Source of the DNA: Rotaria sordida
Lineage: Eukaryota; Rotifera; Eurotatoria; Philodinida; Philodinidae
Reading direction: 5' to 3'
DNA length: 64,000 nt
Assembly (NCBI GenBank): GCA_905250125.1
Contig: CAJNOL010001129.1
Coordinates: 1 to 64,000, forward strand
Shown here: in pieces, positions 11,120 to 27,139 of the stretch
Layout of the letters: each line of letters begins with the position of its first letter
Numbering within the stretch: position 1 is the stretch's first letter
The notes under the pieces: model-generated
Databases searched by the model: none
Seen by the model: the letters and a program-made list of their open reading frames with translations, nothing else
Told to the model about the DNA's origin: nothing
Made by a program: the position numbers and the translations under genes

Positions 11120-12424
11120 ATGGAGAATGCATCTTTACTCGACCTACCTGTTGAACTGATTCATCGCATATTTGATTATTGTGATATTCAAACTATTCTT
11201 CTTTCCATTCGTCAAATATGTGAACAAATGTTCGCCATCGTCAACACTTATGATCGATATGAGCTCATTTTGAATGCAGATTCACTCGATACCATGCCGG
11301 GGCTTGCTCGCTTTATTTGCCCCGAGAGTATCATTTCATTGATAATCTCTCATGACGTTTGGATGTATGAACCGATCGGTCGATTTATGTCACTATTCGA
11401 TTGCCATCGATTCACGCGACTTCGTGCATTGAGCCTTCACGGAAAACAAGATGAGGACTTGAAGTATCTGTTAAAAAATTTGACTATCAATTCTTTAGTG
11501 TCCTTTTCAATAGAATCAAACAAAGGCAAAACTTTGAAAACATGGAGTCTAGTTTCATCAGTACTCAGTCGATGGAATCTTCAAAAACTATGTGTGAGTA
11601 ACGTAAGTTACATGACAAACGTAGTATGGGCAGATTCCTGCGTGTTAAAACATCTAACAATCACTAGGTGTAACTACAGTGACTATCTGGGCATTCTTCG
11701 TCAGTTATCTCATTTACGAACTCTGGTCATGCAAGATTGTACCATAGATGATAGGAGTAATATACTGATTCCATCCACTGCATCTACATTTCATTCTGTA
11801 CTGAAATCTTTAACTATCACAGCCTGTTCACTTCCTGAACAATACTTCGAATTACTACTTTCGTGTATATTGTCACTTAGCCATCTCAAAGTTATCTCTA
11901 AAAGGCAAACATTTGACTCGATGTTCGATGCATCTTATTGGGAACGACTTGTTCATGGAAAACTATCAAAACTAGATAAACTTGAATTCTTTTTCTCGTA
12001 TGAGTATGGTAGCAACGATAATTTCATTAGTCTCGAATCATGCATCGCTCCATTTCGAACTCAATTTTGGGTTCATACGAAACGTTGGTTCGTAACTTGG
12101 GCATATGCTCCAAAATCAAATGGTATCTGGACCTATACAACACCTATTGACATCATTGAAAACAAAGAATTAGTCAGATGTGAAATATCGTGGATTGACA
12201 ATACATGCCGACTAACTCAACAGCCACTAAATACAATTGTTGATAACACTTCAGATGAGGTATGTGACCAAAATCTGTTCGAAATTAGAACTGATCCTTG
12301 CGATACATCATCGAAAGTTTTCTTTCTGGCTGCATTTTTGAAATTCTGGAGAACCTCTCTAAGGAATGCAAAGGATTTCCATGAGTTCTATTGGATGACT
12401 AATCGCAATCCTAATTGCTGCTAA
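11120..12424 (+). CDS. F-box / leucine-rich-repeat protein
   Basis: A single-exon frame of 434 aa. Residues about 4-48 form an F-box (LLDLPVELIHRIFDY followed by a hydrophobic helix and NTYDRYELIL), the Skp1-binding module of SCF ubiquitin ligases. Residues about 95-260 contain irregular leucine-rich repeats (for example LKHLTITRCNYSDYLGILRQ then LSHLRTLVMQDC). The C-terminal third has a Trp/Tyr-rich block (FWVHTKRWFVTWAYAP) of the kind I associate with large F-box families in bdelloid rotifers. The expected role is substrate recognition for ubiquitylation, with the target unknown. The start at 11120 is chosen because the F-box follows immediately. A longer frame from 10909 is a different reading frame and a shadow. 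The frame is undamaged. Confidence 0.85.
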   Translation: MENASLLDLPVELIHRIFDYCDIQTILLSIRQICEQMFAIVNTYDRYELILNADSLDTMPGLARFICPESIISLIISHDVWMYEPIGRFMSLFDCHRFTRLRALSLHGKQDEDLKYLLKNLTINSLVSFSIESNKGKTLKTWSLVSSVLSRWNLQKLCVSNVSYMTNVVWADSCVLKHLTITRCNYSDYLGILRQLSHLRTLVMQDCTIDDRSNILIPSTASTFHSVLKSLTITACSLPEQYFELLLSCILSLSHLKVISKRQTFDSMFDASYWERLVHGKLSKLDKLEFFFSYEYGSNDNFISLESCIAPFRTQFWVHTKRWFVTWAYAPKSNGIWTYTTPIDIIENKELVRCEISWIDNTCRLTQQPLNTIVDNTSDEVCDQNLFEIRTDPCDTSSKVFFLAAFLKFWRTSLRNAKDFHEFYWMTNRNPNCC

Positions 12425-14266
12425 ACTATGCGATTCCAAGAATGATTTTCCAGACTGTATGCATTTAACTACTACTTCCATCAGACTACAAAGGGACAGC
12501 AGTATTGGGAATTTTCAATCTTTCCCTGGTCGACTTTCGTGAATATCTAATTATGATCATACTAAATTACTTTTGATTACAATATCGTAGGACACTATTT
12601 CATAGTTTTGACAAAATCTTTTCTCAAATCTTTCAAAGTTCGCTTTCTTCGCTTCTGTTATAGTTTTCAACAAAACCTAGACTGTTAGAGGATGGAGATT
12701 TGGATGAGCAAAAAGATGGACGTCAACCTCACGTTCCTAGTGACTATATCATGAATTTTCTCGGTTGTTAAATCTATATGAAATGATAGGTAGATCCTTC
12801 TTCGTAACACTCTGGCTTACACTGACAAAAATCATATAGAATTCCTCATAGAAGAACAAATTTATTCTACAATACAAGGAAAAGTGTAGTTGATGAAAAA
12901 AAGACGATTTGGACAATTACAATGTTTGTTGCATAAACGAGTTTTTGGATCAAGAAACAGAACTTGCGTGAAATTTATTTATACCACCCTAAAGATTCAA
13001 GTCAATCTTTAGAGAACTATTATTGTTTTTCTAAAATAACTTAGGTCTTGAGAGAAAATATCTCTTATGATCTATGAGGTGAGCTTGAGGTTGCCTCACT
13101 TTTCTATTAATAGCTAGATATCTTCTCAAGAACCAATGTTTATTATAGCTCTGGGTGGAAGGCTGACCTGACGAGGAGCTCTTGCGTTCGATCAATTCAT
13201 CTTTTCGTACGCACTAACTCACAATACATGAGGCGTGAGAGTATGTCTTTATAAAAATACAAGTAGATAGGTTTTGAATACACCATCTTTTTGATACGTG
13301 TTCAAAAACGTAGCTACTCAGTTTTCACGACCTCTATCTCACTACTGATGTCAACATTAAGTTGCTATCGTGTTTCACAATATCCAGATTAACGGACGAG
13401 TTAGTATGAGATTTTTTGTTTTTCTTGCAGAGGATTGAAGTCACCAATTGAATTACAGGTGTGTGAAATCTTGGAAGTCTGCATTTTAAGTAGTAATTAA
13501 ACATGAGTTACATGTATTTTTCGCCGATAATTATAGATGGGTAAATGAATGTAGCTACTCTCTACCTACATCCAACCACCTTCAATATCGGTATTGACAT
13601 TCCTCTGATCTGAATCTGAATTTGGGATGCTTGACTTTGATTAACTTCTGTCAAACTATTTTGAGGGTTGTTGAGGTCGGATGGAGGTACATGATTTCAA
13701 CTTCCATGGATCATAGGAGGGCATGGTTGAGGTTCCCTTTTCAATAGTACTTGCAACCATGCTCAAATCGAAACATACTCATACAAAGTAACGGTTTCAA
13801 GCTAATCATTCTTATTTAGTAGTAAAACTCGTGATAGTCATTGACACCTGAAACATAAAAGAATTTGACTTGATAGCTTTCAGCGTCCATTAGATATTCC
13901 GTTTGTAACGTCAGAGATAGGAGATACATTCAACGCATACTTATTATACACACAAGTAAAAGTGGTATATATATAAATGTATATGATTTTGAAATACTGA
14001 TGCAAATGTTCCGATATTGAATTCAACATAAGTAGAATTCAGGAGTCTTTTCTTCACCATTCTTAATGAGTTTCAAAAATTTTAGTATTAGTACCAACCG
14101 TCCATTCGGGTGTAACGCTGCGATTTTCAATGTATAACCCCATTTTCTTCGCTAATAAGCATTGATTAATCGTTCAAATGAATCAACCAAAGACAGAATC
14201 CTTCTCTTTCTTTTCATCTTATTGATTGTACCATAGCACCATCCGCATCTTGTTTTTTTCACATAG
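12425..14266. other. intergenic stretch, no gene seen
   Basis: No exon with coding signal was found. A GT/CA imperfect hairpin tract lies around 13540-13580. The sequence just before 14267 has a pyrimidine-rich run ending in CACATAG, a 3' splice site, so a first exon of the LRR gene should lie here, but I could not identify it. Confidence 0.5.
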
Positions 14267-15217
14267 ACACTCAGTACACTCAATCTCTATAACGTTGAAA
14301 TCGGACATATCGGAGCACAACATCTAGCTGATGCATTACAAGACAACACAGTGATCTTCATTGATTTTCATCTTTCATATGATCATTTGCACTTTTTCAT
14401 ACAGACACTCATCACCCTAAATCTTTCCTATAATCGAATCGGAGCTCTTGGAGTGCAGTATCTCGCTGATGCATTACAAAACAATACGGTGCCTCTCACT
14501 TTTCTTTTATCACTCTCATATACACACGTCTGTACTTTTTCACACAGGCTCTCATCCTATTGGATCTCGGTGGAAATCAAATTGGATCTCTTGGAGCCGA
14601 ATATCTAGCTGTTGCATTGCGGAAAAACTCAGTAATCGTCATTCTCTATTTTCATCGGTCTCGTATATTCATCTACATTTTTTCACACAGACTCTGACTA
14701 CACTCAATCTGTGCAACAACGAAATTGGTTTCCTCGGAGCACAACATGTGGCTCATGCCTTACGCGATAACACAGTGACCCTCGTTTACTTTGCATCTCT
14801 CTCATATTTGCATCTACACTTTTTCACACAGACACTCACCACACTGAATCTTAACTTCAATCAAATCGGACCTGTCGGAGCGCAACATCTGACTGATGCA
14901 TTATCCTATAACACGGTGACCTTCGTTCTTCCTGTATCTTTCTCATATAATCATCTGCACATTTTTCACACAGACCCTCACTATACTGACTCTTTATAAT
15001 AATGATATCGGATGTCATGAAGCACAACATCTGACTAATGCATTACGAAATAACCAAGTAATTTTTATTTCTTTGTTTATCTCTTTCATACACCTATCTG
15101 TACACTATTAAACAGACACTCAATACAGTACATCACTGCAGAAATCAAGACAAAGAAAAACGTAAAGATCATTTCGAGAACCTCATTGAGCGGAATCAAC
15201 GACAAAGAAAATCATAA
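14267..15217 (+). CDS. LRR gene with one repeat per 84-nt exon (5' end not found)
   Basis: Seven exons: 14267-14350, 14405-14488, 14548-14631, 14691-14774, 14832-14915, 14974-15057 and 15116-15217. The first six are each exactly 84 nt and phase 0, so each encodes one 28-residue leucine-rich repeat of the ribonuclease-inhibitor/NLR type (consensus TLTTLNLxxNxIGxxGAQHLADAL, split across one exon). The six introns are 54-59 nt. They are similar to each other, with CTCTCATAT, CATCTGCAC and TTTTTCACACAG recurring. The last exon starts like a repeat, then turns into a charged tail ending RQRKS and a stop. All junctions are GT-AG and open. The 5' acceptor at 14266 implies more coding sequence upstream, possibly lost. 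LRRs of this type bind proteins; in NLR-like receptors they sense ligands. No NACHT or other effector domain is visible, so it may be a fragment. Confidence 0.8.
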
Positions 15218-16112
15218 CACTTGGTGTGGAAAATGTTTTTAGTGAAGAACTGAAACAACTTATCGAATGTGCAATGAATTTTTCTCTTTATGTTTTTGTT
15301 TGAAAACAAAAATAAAACCTGTCAATTTCGCATGTGATTTACTTGATAATAAGAGTATCGTGTTAGTGTTCCGATGGCAAATAGGAATGCACCATTTCCA
15401 GTAACTGAATGTTCCAGTTCAAACTGGAACTGATGCATCCCTAATGGCAAAACAATGAAGGCATATGAGTGATTTTTTTGTCTGAGAGGTGATTCGTTTT
15501 CGATAGTGGTGAAGACAGGCTGTGTATATTCTAGTTGTTCACGATTACTTGATATAAGAAAATATATGCTAAATGTGTTTCAACCAAGGTATAATAAAAC
15601 GGACTTTCAATTGGGAGAATATGACCTTAACTTTCCATGTTGTAAATTATAATCTAGATATGTGAGTAAAAAAAAGATTGTGAAGATACTATACGAATTT
15701 TTATTAATCTAGGATTCATTGTAAAACAACACAGAAAAATGATAGTCATCGTTACTATTTTGACTTTAGTATCGTCATTTATCTGTTAAGCTAACGAAAT
15801 CTTTTGATCGAAATGATTGACAAGAAGAATTCTATAGAGTGCAAAAGATATCCTGAAACTAATTTGTTTTTGTCCCTGGATGACTAATCCGAGCTTTCAA
15901 CTATATATGCCTAAGATATTGAAACTTGCACTAATTCTCCAGAACATGATCATTCTATGAATAGCTAGTCATGCTGCTAATTTTTATTATCGGTTACCTT
16001 TCGATAAGTATAAAACTCAATGTTGATATCGTTTGTTTTGAAACTGTTGGCCCATAGAAAAATATTATTTCTAACCATATAGAATTAGAATATAGAACAT
16101 TTTTGATTTATA
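15218..16112. other. intergenic stretch, no gene seen
   Basis: No coding signal. A short inverted pair flanks about 15395-15430 (TCCAGTAACTG / CAGTTCAAACTGGAACTG). Otherwise featureless AT-rich DNA. Confidence 0.5.
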
Positions 16113-16274
16113 ATGAAAATGAAACATTTTCATTTTACTTTATTATTCATAGTTCATATATCTTATCATCAATATCATGAAACAAAAAGCTTTATCAAAA
16201 AAAATAATAAAAAAATTAACAAAATACTCGATAATAGCAATAAGGAAGATAGTAAATTCACTATAATAACATGA
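16113..16274 (+). other. small ORF with signal-peptide-like start
   Basis: ATG AAA ATG AAA then HFHFTLLFIVHISYHQ and a Lys/Asn-rich tail, 53 codons, ending at a TGA (16272-16274). The same frame stays open after that TGA to about 16452 with Ser/Asn-rich codons. This may therefore be a nonsense-broken start of the following hAT-like pseudogene, or an unrelated small secreted-protein exon. It has no family match that I recognise. Confidence 0.3.
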
Positions 16275-17521
16275 CAACCATATCTATCATCAGCGTCAAG
16301 TTCTATTGATAATCTAAATGCAAATCCGTCGATATCAAACAATAATAATTCAGATGAAACAAACTTAGATTTTTATATATCAATAGAAACATCACCATTA
16401 ACAAAAATATTGGTATCCAACAGCTGGTTTCTAAAGTATGGCTGTACGATAAAAATCAGATAGCGTTGAACAAGCGGCTCGGCAATTATGTGATTTCACA
16501 TGTTCATGTCGTTCTTATTCTATATCAACGATATGAAATATGTTATTAGCAAACACAAGAAAACTGAATTGATATTAAAATCATCATCGGTTCATTCGAA
16601 ATTCGGGATACCAGAAGCTTTAAAAAAGAGTTACATCAATTATGTTATAATACAATTATCAAGGATAGTCGTTCATTTAATGATTTAAACAAAAGTGGAA
16701 TCACAGCTTTGTTCAATAAACTTCGTCCAGGTATGTTTTTTCATCAAAACTAAATGTTTCCTCTTGATTTTTTCGAGAAGAGGTTGATTTTCTCACAACT
16801 AGTGCATTATTATAGCTTCTGATTTTTTGAAAGGGGAAATATTTCAATTTAATTGGCATGATTTAACTTTTCATTGAGAGAAATAAGAGGTCATCTTCAA
16901 TGAATGATTTTTCGTATCTTCTATAAGTGAACACTTTTTTGGCAACTAACTCTGTGTACATATCTCAACTAATTTCATACACTAAATATGTAGGAAATAA
17001 GGAACGCTGATTCTATATTAATATTAATCGATTAATGCATTATGTTATTGTCTTTCTTATTATGTAGGCATTTTATTTAGGTTATATACCACCTCATAGA
17101 AACCAAGTTGTAAAATAATTAAAAATTTGAACAACTCATCATCAACTATTAAAGGAAGTATTAATAGAATTTATCAATTAAGTGCCACATTTGACTTCTG
17201 GTTCAATCGGAAATCTGAAGAATTTCTTTGTATGACGAGGTATTGGATTACCAGTTCTCTCGATTCTGTTTCGAAAATTGTTGCTTTTTCTTGTTTTAAT
17301 AATTGACACACAGCAATTGAAATTTCAAAAGATTTGAAGGAAAAAATGATGGAATTAGGTATTTATGAAAAAGTAATCTGCATTACATATGATGGTGCTG
17401 AAAATATTGTAATAGCTTGTAAACTTTTAAATAATGATATTATTAGAGTTCGGTGCTGTGCTCACCGATTACATTTAGTTGTAATAAATGCTATGGAATT
17501 TTGGATAATAGAAAAAAAATG
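16275..17521 (+). pseudogene. decayed hAT-family transposase
   Basis: Fragments in shifting frames follow the order of a hAT transposase. They are a Ser/Asn-rich N-terminal part (about 16275-16450), a block reading DSRSFNDLNKSGITALFNKLRPG (split by frame, about 16655-16730), and SATFDFWFNRKSEEFLC (about 17175-17230). The clearest piece is ICITYDGAENIVIACKLL plus RCCAHRLHLVV (17334-17522). The DGAxN and C-AHxLHLVV motifs are characteristic of hAT proteins, where the His region belongs to the RNase H-like fold. Multiple stops and frame changes show it is dead. Terminal inverted repeats and 8-bp duplications were not found. Confidence 0.65.
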
Positions 17522-18221
17522 AATAATTATTTAACTAACAATCCACATCACAACATCTGAGGGTGTGGGTGTGGTTGTGGGCTGACTGTGAGTGTGTGCG
17601 TTAATGTTCTCTTCACTTACACCCATACCTACATCAATGACGTACTGATCATTTCATATATTTGCTGACAACGTACTACTCTTTCTAATAGTTACTTGAT
17701 GAAAACGAGTAATCATTACAGGAATATTGATCAACATCTTATGTAGATTAGTCTAAATAAAAACGTTCACATAATGTTATAAATTTTACTTATGAAAGTC
17801 AGTCACTAAATAATAATAAGAAAATAATTGACATAGTTCTAAATGACAATGTGTGGAGAAAAATTAATGAAACAAATAACTGATCGATAAAAATCGGTTG
17901 TTGTTTTTGTAGAAGATCGTTTTCGAAATATACTTAGTGTATATGACCGAAAATTTCATACAACTTATAAGAATTGATCGTTATTTCTTTTTTCAAAATA
18001 TTTACGCCGTGGGAAAACTCTGAAATAGACTTACCCGAAAGTAATCCAGTGTGTTAAAGAATAAGTGTTGATCTTTTGAAAAAATAAAATAAAAAGACTA
18101 TACTTCTTTAGCCCATCAACGAAGAAAATCAAAGTGGCATATGTCAAATGAACCATTAGATGGTTTTTTTTCTATGTTGAGTGATGAAGGAATATAAGAT
18201 AAATGTTAATTTTCGTATGTA
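17522..18221. other. non-coding flank with GT-rich telomere-like tract
   Basis: At 17561-17581 a G/T-rich run (GGGTGTGGGTGTGGTTGTGG) is followed by a C/A-rich counterpart near 17615-17635. The rest may be decayed 3' hAT sequence but shows no readable motif. Confidence 0.4.
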
Positions 18222-19455
18222 TTAGGTTGACAACAAAGTTTTTGCGTTTTTTTCAAAAATTTTATTTTTATTTTTTAACTTCAACAGTACAACTAGCTTT
18301 CAGTTATATATGCACCACTACTATCTATGACTTGTCGCCAACGCTCTGGCAGAGATAGGATCCCACGTTCGTAGAAGTTCTGGGACTTTTGACCAAAGAA
18401 GTTGGCGATATCCATTTTCACGTTGTTCTCGTCGTCGAACTTTTTCTCACGCAAATGATGAGAAAGAGAACGAAACAAATGGTAGTCTGTTGGAGCTAAG
18501 TCAGGAGAATAAGGTGGATGAGGAATGGTAATCCATCCGAGCTTCAATAATTTTTCGCAGGTCGACTTTGCAACATGGGATCTTGCGTTATCATGCAAAT
18601 AGTAAATTCGATCCTGCTTTCCCTTGAGTTTTTCGGCAACCCGGTCCAATTGTTGATAGTAGAGATCAGCAGTGATGGTGCAACCATTTGGAAGAACTTC
18701 CCAGTGAATAATTCCATTGACACCCTACCAAACGCTCAGCATCACCTTCTTGGGGTGTGGATCAGTCGTAGGTGTTGCTACGTCTGTTTGACCAGGGCTT
18801 AGCCACTGGCGTCTATGCATGTAGTCAATATACAACACCCACTTCTCATCAGCGGTGATAAGATTGCGGAGCCATTGATAGTTGCGGTGAGATGTCATTA
18901 AATCCATGCAAGCATCAACCCTGTATTGAAGTTGATGTGGTGATAACTCATGGGGTATCCAAACTCCATGTTTTGCCTAATTCGTTCAGATGTTTTTCCA
19001 CCGCAGTATGAGAGCACCCAAGCTGCTCTGCTAAACATCGTGAAGTCAATCGAGGATCTTGTTCGATAAGCTACTTTAAGAGATCCACATCCAATTCCAT
19101 TAGTCTACCGGAGCGGGGTAAATCGTCGAATTCAAAATTACCGTTCTTAAAGCGATTGAACCATTGTTGTGCCGTACGAATAGAGAGTACACCCTCGCCC
19201 ATCGTGCTGCATATGTTGTTGGCTGCTTCCGTTGCTTTGTGGTCCAGACGGAATTCATGAAGTAAAAGCACTCGAATCTCTCTACGAGAAAGATTCATTT
19301 TCAGTTCACGATCAGCGTCCATATCGATGACTTTATTATAATTCGAAAGATATTCACACTCCCTTTATATACCCTTAGTATGGAAACTTCTAGAACTTTC
19401 TCGAATGTTTTAGAACATTTTCAAAAAAAACCCAAGAACTTTGTTGCCAACTTAA
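18222..19455 (-). mobile_element. mariner-family transposon, full length, inactivated
   Basis: A 1234-bp element with imperfect terminal inverted repeats of about 28 bp. The left end reads TTAGGTTGACAACAAAGTTT. The right end, reverse-complemented, reads TTAAGTTGGCAACAAAGTTC. A TA dinucleotide flanks both sides (18220-18221 and 19456-19457), the expected target-site duplication. The transposase lies on the minus strand and fills most of the element. Confidence 0.9.
18293..19322 (-). pseudogene. mariner transposase pseudogene (DD34D type)
   Basis: Reading from 19322: an N-terminal helix-turn-helix segment (MDADRELKMNLSRREIRVLL, then TAQQWFNRFKNGNFEFDDLPRSGR split across it). The catalytic half follows, with TADEKW (first Asp), HDNARSH (second Asp) and SPDLAPTDYHLF (third Asp). 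Thirty-four residues separate the second and third Asp, diagnostic of mariner. Damage includes a TAG after DVDLLK at about 19071, where a Gln would continue the frame. A frameshift lies near 18960-18990, between GKT and WIPHE. A second TAG at about 18725 follows LSVW. Three lesions and otherwise good similarity suggest moderately recent decay. Confidence 0.88.
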
Positions 19456-20408
19456 TATATCAGCGACATCGACTATTCATGTTGAACACGTACCAACAAA
19501 CAGGAAAAAACTGAAATCAACTAGAAATCCTGCTCATTTTGCGCTAGCTTTTGACGAGAAAGAGAAAAATCAAAAGTTCGATGCGACACACGTTCATTTA
19601 AGTGTTACTGTCAAAAGAATATCACGAAACAAATAGACTTTACTAACAACACATCTCTAGATGAAGAGAAGATCCATACGCACATCTACATCCCACCCTG
19701 TGAAAGGTGCCTTGCATGACTTGGACAATGCATGATGCATTGGAGAGTGTGGGTATAGTGGTGCATGACAGAAATTAGTCCCCTTTCATTCAAACTCACT
19801 AATGCATTGAACAACACTCACATACCTAGACCTTTTAAATTATGATTTTATTTATTGTTACGATTTTTTTCTCATTGTACTATTTGTCTTAAGAAACTTC
19901 ATGTCTGTTGATATAATCATGTTCATACTGACATGTAGAACCCGTCGGATCCAGATTCGGTTCATTCAAGTTTTTCAGACCCGAAATCGATTCGTCTTCA
20001 CAATATTCTCAATAAAATTTTTTAATCGGACTTGATAGTTGTTTCTAAGATACGAGACATATTTTTTACTCTTTTGATTTCAACAACTAGCATAGCCTAC
20101 ACATTTCTCGAAGCATCTTGATAATGATCGTATAGAAATAAGATCATAATCGACTATTACTTTTATAGTAGCAACTGCCGTGTCTGATTCGATGGGCTCT
20201 ACTAATCTGATTAGACAGATGACTGAATACTTGACGTAATCGATACATCTGTATCTCATGACGATTCACTAACATTGATCTTTTATATACTTCAATTTTT
20301 TTATTTAAAAAAAGATCAGGGACTTTCTACTCATATGTAGATTGTTGAGGAAATTCAGCTGTACTTTTACATGCTCTATGTCAGTTTTAATTAAATTTCA
20401 ATCTGTTT
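19456..20408. other. intergenic stretch, no gene seen
   Basis: No coding signal. A hairpin-like stretch with TGCATGATGCATT and matching GTGTGGG / CACTCACA words lies at about 19725-19830. Confidence 0.45.
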
Positions 20409-20930
20409 CCAATTTACAGAGAAAATGTCATATATAATTGAAGAGTTGTTGTCAGCTTCCTTTGTTATAGATTCATTTATTTCATGATGAAAGAGATAAA
20501 GATGATAGTTTGAAGTCATTCAAAGAAGATACTGATGCCATAGAAAAAGATATAAGTTTGACATACTTTTAAACAGCAAAATAGCAATATGAAATACCAG
20601 TAGTGAATCCGAGGAATCTACAAGAGGATGCAGTTTTATTGGAAGGAACGATGGTCGTGGTTAAAAACTGAATTTCGAAATAATATAAACTCTCTTTTTT
20701 TATTTTTACTAAGGAATGATAAAAAAATTGTGCTACAAGGTAATGACAGCCAGTTTATCATCCTCCTAAACTTACCACTGTGAAACATATTTGTACTATT
20801 TCAGGGCGATCCAATAACAAGAGTACTAAAAAAGAAACATCAGTTTTTATACCAATTGCAATTCTTATTGCATTATTCAATTATTCATTATTTAAAATAA
20901 CAAGTTTCTTAACTGATGTATCAACATAAA
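20409..20930 (+). pseudogene. possible decayed gene fragment with C-terminal membrane segment
   Basis: Three coding-like patches separated by stops and possible splice sites. The first is about 20471-20572, after an acceptor TTGTTATAG, and gives an acidic stretch (DERDKDDSLKSFKEDTDA). The second is about 20584-20667 and reads YEIPVVNPRNLQEDAVLLEG. The third is about 20807-20929, after the acceptor ATTTCAG, and reads SNNKSTKKETSVFIPIAI, then a hydrophobic helix LIALFNYSLFKI, and ends at a stop. The last exon looks like a C-terminal membrane anchor. I do not recognise the family, and the frames do not join cleanly, so it is either a degraded gene or a mis-read small gene. Confidence 0.3.
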
Positions 20931-22450
20931 AACACCCAACGACAGATTTTATCGTCAGATAATATTACAGATTAACTAAATATGAATATATGTAGAAATA
21001 TTTTCATATAAAATAAAGATGATCACGAATTAATCAATAAAACACAGTTTTAAATAACGGTAACTAACGCCATCCAAAAAAATTGAACAAAAAAAGAAAG
21101 AAAAGAAGAATTCATCCAATAGAAAATGAGTGAGTGGTGAATATAGTTCAATGACAATTTGTTCACAATGATTGGTTGATGTCAAATGTCCTTTATTTCT
21201 CGTGAACGTGTAAGTAAATGTTGGTTCCTTGAAAATCTCAGTATTGTTTTATTTGATTGATGTAAGTCATATTTTCTTTTTTTTTCTTGAATATTTATTC
21301 AGTTGAAAGAATAGTTTTCGATTACATATCAAGGTAAATGAAATAGAACTATTTCGAGAATAATTATTTGCAGATATTTTTTTTTTGGGATACTATACTG
21401 ATTATACTTGTTGAGTGAATCAGGATATAAAAGTGTGAATAATAAAAATATACGTAAATGCAGAACAGGAAATAAAGTTAACAACGACATTCTGTCTAAT
21501 AATTTATATTTGATCATCAACATATTTTACTATTCTTTTTTTGATTGATGGTCTTGAAAAAGAAAAAATTTAATCTTTACAACTTGAAGCCATATATAAA
21601 ACTAACATTAATCTCAATACAAGAAAAATAAAGCAATGATAATAAGAGTTCGTTTTCATTTCTTTTTTTTTTTCTACTATTTTTTATCTTTATTTTCGTG
21701 TATCACGCAAACATGAGAAATTTCATTTGTATGAGTAATCATCTTCTTATCTATTCTTTGTCTCGTCTCGTACATAGATGTTTTTATCCGCCCACATTTA
21801 GTTTGGCATAGTATGAAAGGGTTTAAAAGATGCATCAACTTTTTCTTTTTTCGCGATGTGTTAAACGTTTTTTTTTTTATCGATTTTAACATTAATTGAT
21901 GATAGTAACTGTTCTTTTTTTTCTTTTCTATACTATGACCTGTTATATTATTCTTTTCTTTCTTTATCGATCGATGTGCGCGTGTGTGTGCTGTCTTCTT
22001 TTTCTTTTTTCTTTTTGTATATAGGTATATATCTGACAGGAGAGTTGAGATTTAACAAACAAAAGTAAAGATATATGCATTATATTATCATGATATTAGG
22101 AATTTTTCATCTAATCGATCGACATCGAATATTGACAAAATTTGAACCGTGTATAAGCTCGTGTCGGGTCCCGCCTTCATATTATTTTAACGTTTAACAT
22201 CAATGTTTATTCAGAGCTTAAAGATATATTCTCGTCGTTTTTGTATTATACAATGTGCCATCGTTCTCTTTTATTTAAGATTGTGTATATTGTATGTCAA
22301 AAGTTCAATTTTTTTTATGACCTCGTGAACTAAACAAAAACGACGATTATATCGATTTTATTTAAACAATAAGTAAATGTCTGAGAATTTTTTTATGATG
22401 AAGATTATAAAAGACTTTTCTTTTTTTTTTTTTTGTATATAATTATATAG
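20931..22450. other. upstream region of the LIM-kinase-like gene
   Basis: Pyrimidine-rich, AT-rich DNA with several poly-T runs and a GTGTGTGTG stretch near 21985. It ends in a polypyrimidine run and TATATAG just before 22451, which can serve as a 3' splice site. No LIM or PDZ exon could be found here. Confidence 0.45.
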
Positions 22451-26334
<3,884 letters not shown>

Positions 26335-27139
26335 TTTTTTCTTTTTCTTTGAAATATCTTTTTACGAATCAATCCGGTGCATTAATTATATATTCTCGTT
26401 TTCTTTTTTTTTTTCTCTCTTCATAATGCCGTCCAGTGGCATCGATAAATTCCACATGGTTATATTTGAAAAAAAAACACAAACATTATAGAAATGTTGA
26501 CAGGTCTTTTCTTTTTTTTTTTTTTGTTTTTTGTTTTTTGTTATGTGTATATATATAGTCTTTTGCTCGCATTCTTTCTTTTGTTTCTATGTGTATGATT
26601 TATCTATTCACTTACAGATACAAAAAAAATATATCTGTTTGTTTTTTGCTTTTTTTTTTATTGGATATAAATTTGTCATCTATCATATGATAGTTAACGA
26701 GTTTTTGCGCTTTAATGTTGTATTTATAGAAATAACATCACATGATCATTTTTTAACTTATAATCCAGAATGATACAAATATAGGAAAAGAAAATGAAAG
26801 GCTTTCATCAGTCCTTGTGCAAAGAAATGAGCAAGCGTCATTACGCAGGAGAAAAAAAAAGAAAAGAAAAGAGAGAGACGATGTGTGTATTATTCTCTTG
26901 TTTTTTTTTCTCTGCTTCCTACCCGTTGCTTTCTCTTCGTTTATTTTTAGATAGTATAAAAAAGCGCTGCACACGCACACATAGACAAATTAGCCTTAGT
27001 GGGTAAACATTCGATTGTGCATCTATTATTTTGCATATCTCAAAAAAGAAAAATAAAATATGTTTTCTAGAATAATCGAAATTAGAAAAAAATATTTTCT
27101 TATTATTTTTAGTATCTTCAAGAAAAAAAATTTATCATA
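26335..27139. other. intergenic stretch between LIMK and antizyme
   Basis: Poly-T-rich 3' flank of the kinase gene, then the upstream region of the antizyme gene. Several overlapping open frames on both strands are low-complexity Phe/Lys stretches from T/A runs and are not genes. Confidence 0.5.
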
